Assembly: GCA_007129135.1 (NCBI GenBank)
Contig: SKWB01000370.1
Span: 1 to 7,861, forward strand
Reading direction: 5' to 3'
DNA from: Halococcaceae archaeon
GTDB taxonomy: Archaea > Halobacteriota > Halobacteria > Halobacteriales > Halalkalicoccaceae
Length of the DNA: 7,861 bases
The notes under the pieces: generated by a model
What the model saw: only the letters and a program-made list of their open reading frames with translations
Databases searched by the model: none
What the model was told of the DNA's origin: nothing
In this document: positions 6,633 to 7,861 of the stretch, in pieces
Numbering within the stretch: the stretch's first letter is position 1
Layout: every line of letters starts with the position of its first letter
Program-made: the position numbers and the translations under genes

Positions 6633-7787
6633 CTACACGAGGCGCTCGTCCACTTCCGAGAGCGCGATCGTCTCGGCCTCGATGTCGGCCTTGACCGACT
6701 CCTTGAAACCGCTCCCGGTCACGACGAGTACGGCCTCCTCGCCCTCGCGGATCTCGCCGCGCTCTCGGAGGCGAGAGAGTCCGGCGAGCGTCGTCGCGCA
6801 CGACGCCTCGACCCGGAACCCACCCTCCCGGGAGAACCGTCGCCGTGCCTCTCCGATCTCGTCCTCGCTCACGCTCACCGCGCCGCCGGCGGTCTCGCCG
6901 AGGGCGGCCAGCGCCCGGGTGCCGCTGGGCGGGTCGGCGTTCGCGATGGAATAGGCGACCGTCTCTCGCTTCTCGATCGGCGAGACCTCGCCCGATCCCG
7001 CGTTCCACGCGCGAACGATCGGATCGCAGGCTGCGGCCTGAACGGCGTAGAGCCGAGGGAGGCGATCGAGGAGGCCACCCGACCGGAGTTCGCGGAGCGC
7101 CTTCCAGATCCCCGAGAGGTGCCCGCCGATGGAGACGGGGAGGACGATCGCGTCCGGCGTCGAAGGGGAAAACGCCTCACAGATCTCGTAGCCGGTGGTC
7201 TTCTGTCCGGCGACCCGGAGGGGTGTATCGGAGTTGAGAAACGGCGTCTCGACCCCCGGAGAGAGCGTCCGCCGGTAGAGGTCGCCGTACTCGCCCTCGA
7301 CACGCAGGACCTCCGGGTCGTACTGGGCGATGTTCGCGAGTCGCTCGTTCGAGATGTCCGCCGGAACGAGCACCGTACAGTCGAGGTCGTGAGCCGCCGC
7401 GTGGGCGGCGACGCTCATCGCCATGTTACCGTGCGAGACCGTCCCGATCCGTTCGCCACCGCTCGCGGCGACGGCCGCCGCCCCGACCGCGCTCCCGCGG
7501 TCCTTGAAGCTCCCCGTCGGGTTCTGCCCCTCGTCTTTCACGTACGTCCGTACGCCCTCTGTGTCGAACATCGGTGTCCGAACGAGCGGGGTGCCGCCCG
7601 CGGCCGCGCCGACGCCCGTCGGAGGCTCGGTGGGCAGGACGGACTCGTAGCGCCACATCCCGGGATCGCTCGAAACCGGCCACGACCTCGGCGGAGACGC
7701 CTCCAACCAGAGGGGTTCGCCACAGGAACAGTGTGTTCGCGTGGCCCGTACCGTGCGATCGCCACAGGCGTAACAGACGGTGTCCAT
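6633..7787 (-). CDS. Threonine-synthase-like fold-type II PLP enzyme with N-terminal zinc ribbon
   Basis: A 384-residue PLP-dependent enzyme of the threonine synthase group, which converts O-phosphohomoserine to threonine in its classic form. An N-terminal zinc-ribbon-like motif is formed by Cys5, Cys8, Cys20 and Cys22, as seen in many archaeal ThrC proteins. The PLP lysine is Lys95 in NPTGSFKDRG. The loop binding the PLP ring oxygen is SHGNMA (118-123). The phosphate loop reads VSIGGHLSG (218-226), where canonical ThrC has a GNGGN-like loop. ASCATTLAGL (329-338) and VVTGSGFKES (355-364) complete the C-terminal part; ThrC usually has TGHGLKD there. These changes suggest a paralogue that may use another substrate, such as a cysteate-synthase- or dehydratase-like activity. 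The PLP fold is very sure, the precise reaction is not. The start at ATG 7787-7785 gives the complete zinc ribbon. The short gap to the possible upstream minus-strand gene would allow an operon. Confidence 0.85.
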   Translation of the reverse strand: MDTVCYACGDRTVRATRTHCSCGEPLWLEASPPRSWPVSSDPGMWRYESVLPTEPPTGVGAAAGGTPLVRTPMFDTEGVRTYVKDEGQNPTGSFKDRGSAVGAAAVAASGGERIGTVSHGNMAMSVAAHAAAHDLDCTVLVPADISNERLANIAQYDPEVLRVEGEYGDLYRRTLSPGVETPFLNSDTPLRVAGQKTTGYEICEAFSPSTPDAIVLPVSIGGHLSGIWKALRELRSGGLLDRLPRLYAVQAAACDPIVRAWNAGSGEVSPIEKRETVAYSIANADPPSGTRALAALGETAGGAVSVSEDEIGEARRRFSREGGFRVEASCATTLAGLSRLRERGEIREGEEAVLVVTGSGFKESVKADIEAETIALSEVDERLV

Positions 7788-7811
7788 ACTCCTCGCTCGG
7801 GGAGGAAGCGG

Positions 7812-7817
7812 AAAACC
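7812..7817 (-). promoter_or_regulatory. Possible promoter element of the PLP-enzyme gene, inside a small inverted repeat
   Basis: On the minus strand GGTTTT begins 30 bases before the ATG at 7787, near the spacing expected for a leaderless haloarchaeal promoter. It lies inside a perfect 5-bp inverted repeat with a four-base loop at 7807-7820 (AGCGG-AAAA-CCGCT on the plus strand). The same sequence could instead act as a short hairpin after the possible upstream gene. Very tentative. Confidence 0.15.
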
Positions 7818-7823
7818 GCTCGG

Positions 7824-7861
7824 CTACAGGTAGGCCGCGTCCCAGCGGGTCGCCTTCCGGA
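7824..7861 (-). CDS. Possible C-terminal end of an unidentified minus-strand gene
   Basis: The minus strand reads RKATRWDAAYL and then TAG at 7826-7824, with the codon use expected of a haloarchaeal gene (GAC, GCC, ACC, TAC, CTG). Only a dozen codons are inside the window, so the product cannot be recognised. If real, it ends 36 bases before the PLP-enzyme start on the same strand. The short length means chance cannot be excluded. Confidence 0.3.
   Translation of the reverse strand, partial: RKATRWDAAYL

Overview
The window looks like a stretch of haloarchaeal chromosome. It is strongly GC-rich by eye. Every convincing protein is acidic and rich in Asp, Glu, Ala and Gly. Codons mostly end in G or C, Shine-Dalgarno sites are scarce, and several genes have a TTAT/TAAT-type A/T-rich element about 34-37 bases before the ATG, as expected for leaderless archaeal transcripts. 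I see no mobile element, CRISPR array, tRNA or rRNA. The genus cannot be fixed from the sequence alone.

Layout, left to right. On the plus strand are the 3' part of sucC and all of sucD, overlapping by ATGA. Together they encode the ADP-forming succinate-CoA ligase of the TCA cycle. Next come a 55-residue DUF1059-type Cys/His protein, a small Tat-exported protein, and an amidase-signature hydrolase whose start overlaps the stop of the Tat protein. On the minus strand, convergent with that amidase, is a GCS2-family glutamate-cysteine-ligase-like enzyme. Divergent from it, on the plus strand, is a second, longer amidase of the enantioselective/Rhodococcus type. It converges with a minus-strand threonine-synthase-like PLP enzyme, with only four bases between the two stops. 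The right edge may hold the last codons of another minus-strand gene.

How the genes may work together. SucC and SucD are an obligate pair. The Tat protein and the first amidase are translationally coupled and probably form a unit: the amidase carries no export signal, while its partner has a clear one. The GCS2 ligase makes amide bonds between amino acids, the two amidases hydrolyse amides, and the PLP enzyme acts on amino acids. The right two thirds therefore reads as a small amino-acid/amide neighbourhood, but nothing in the sequence proves a shared pathway. The most noteworthy points are the split Tat-partner/amidase arrangement, the GCS2 paralogue sitting between two distinct amidases, and the altered glycine loop of the threonine-synthase homologue.
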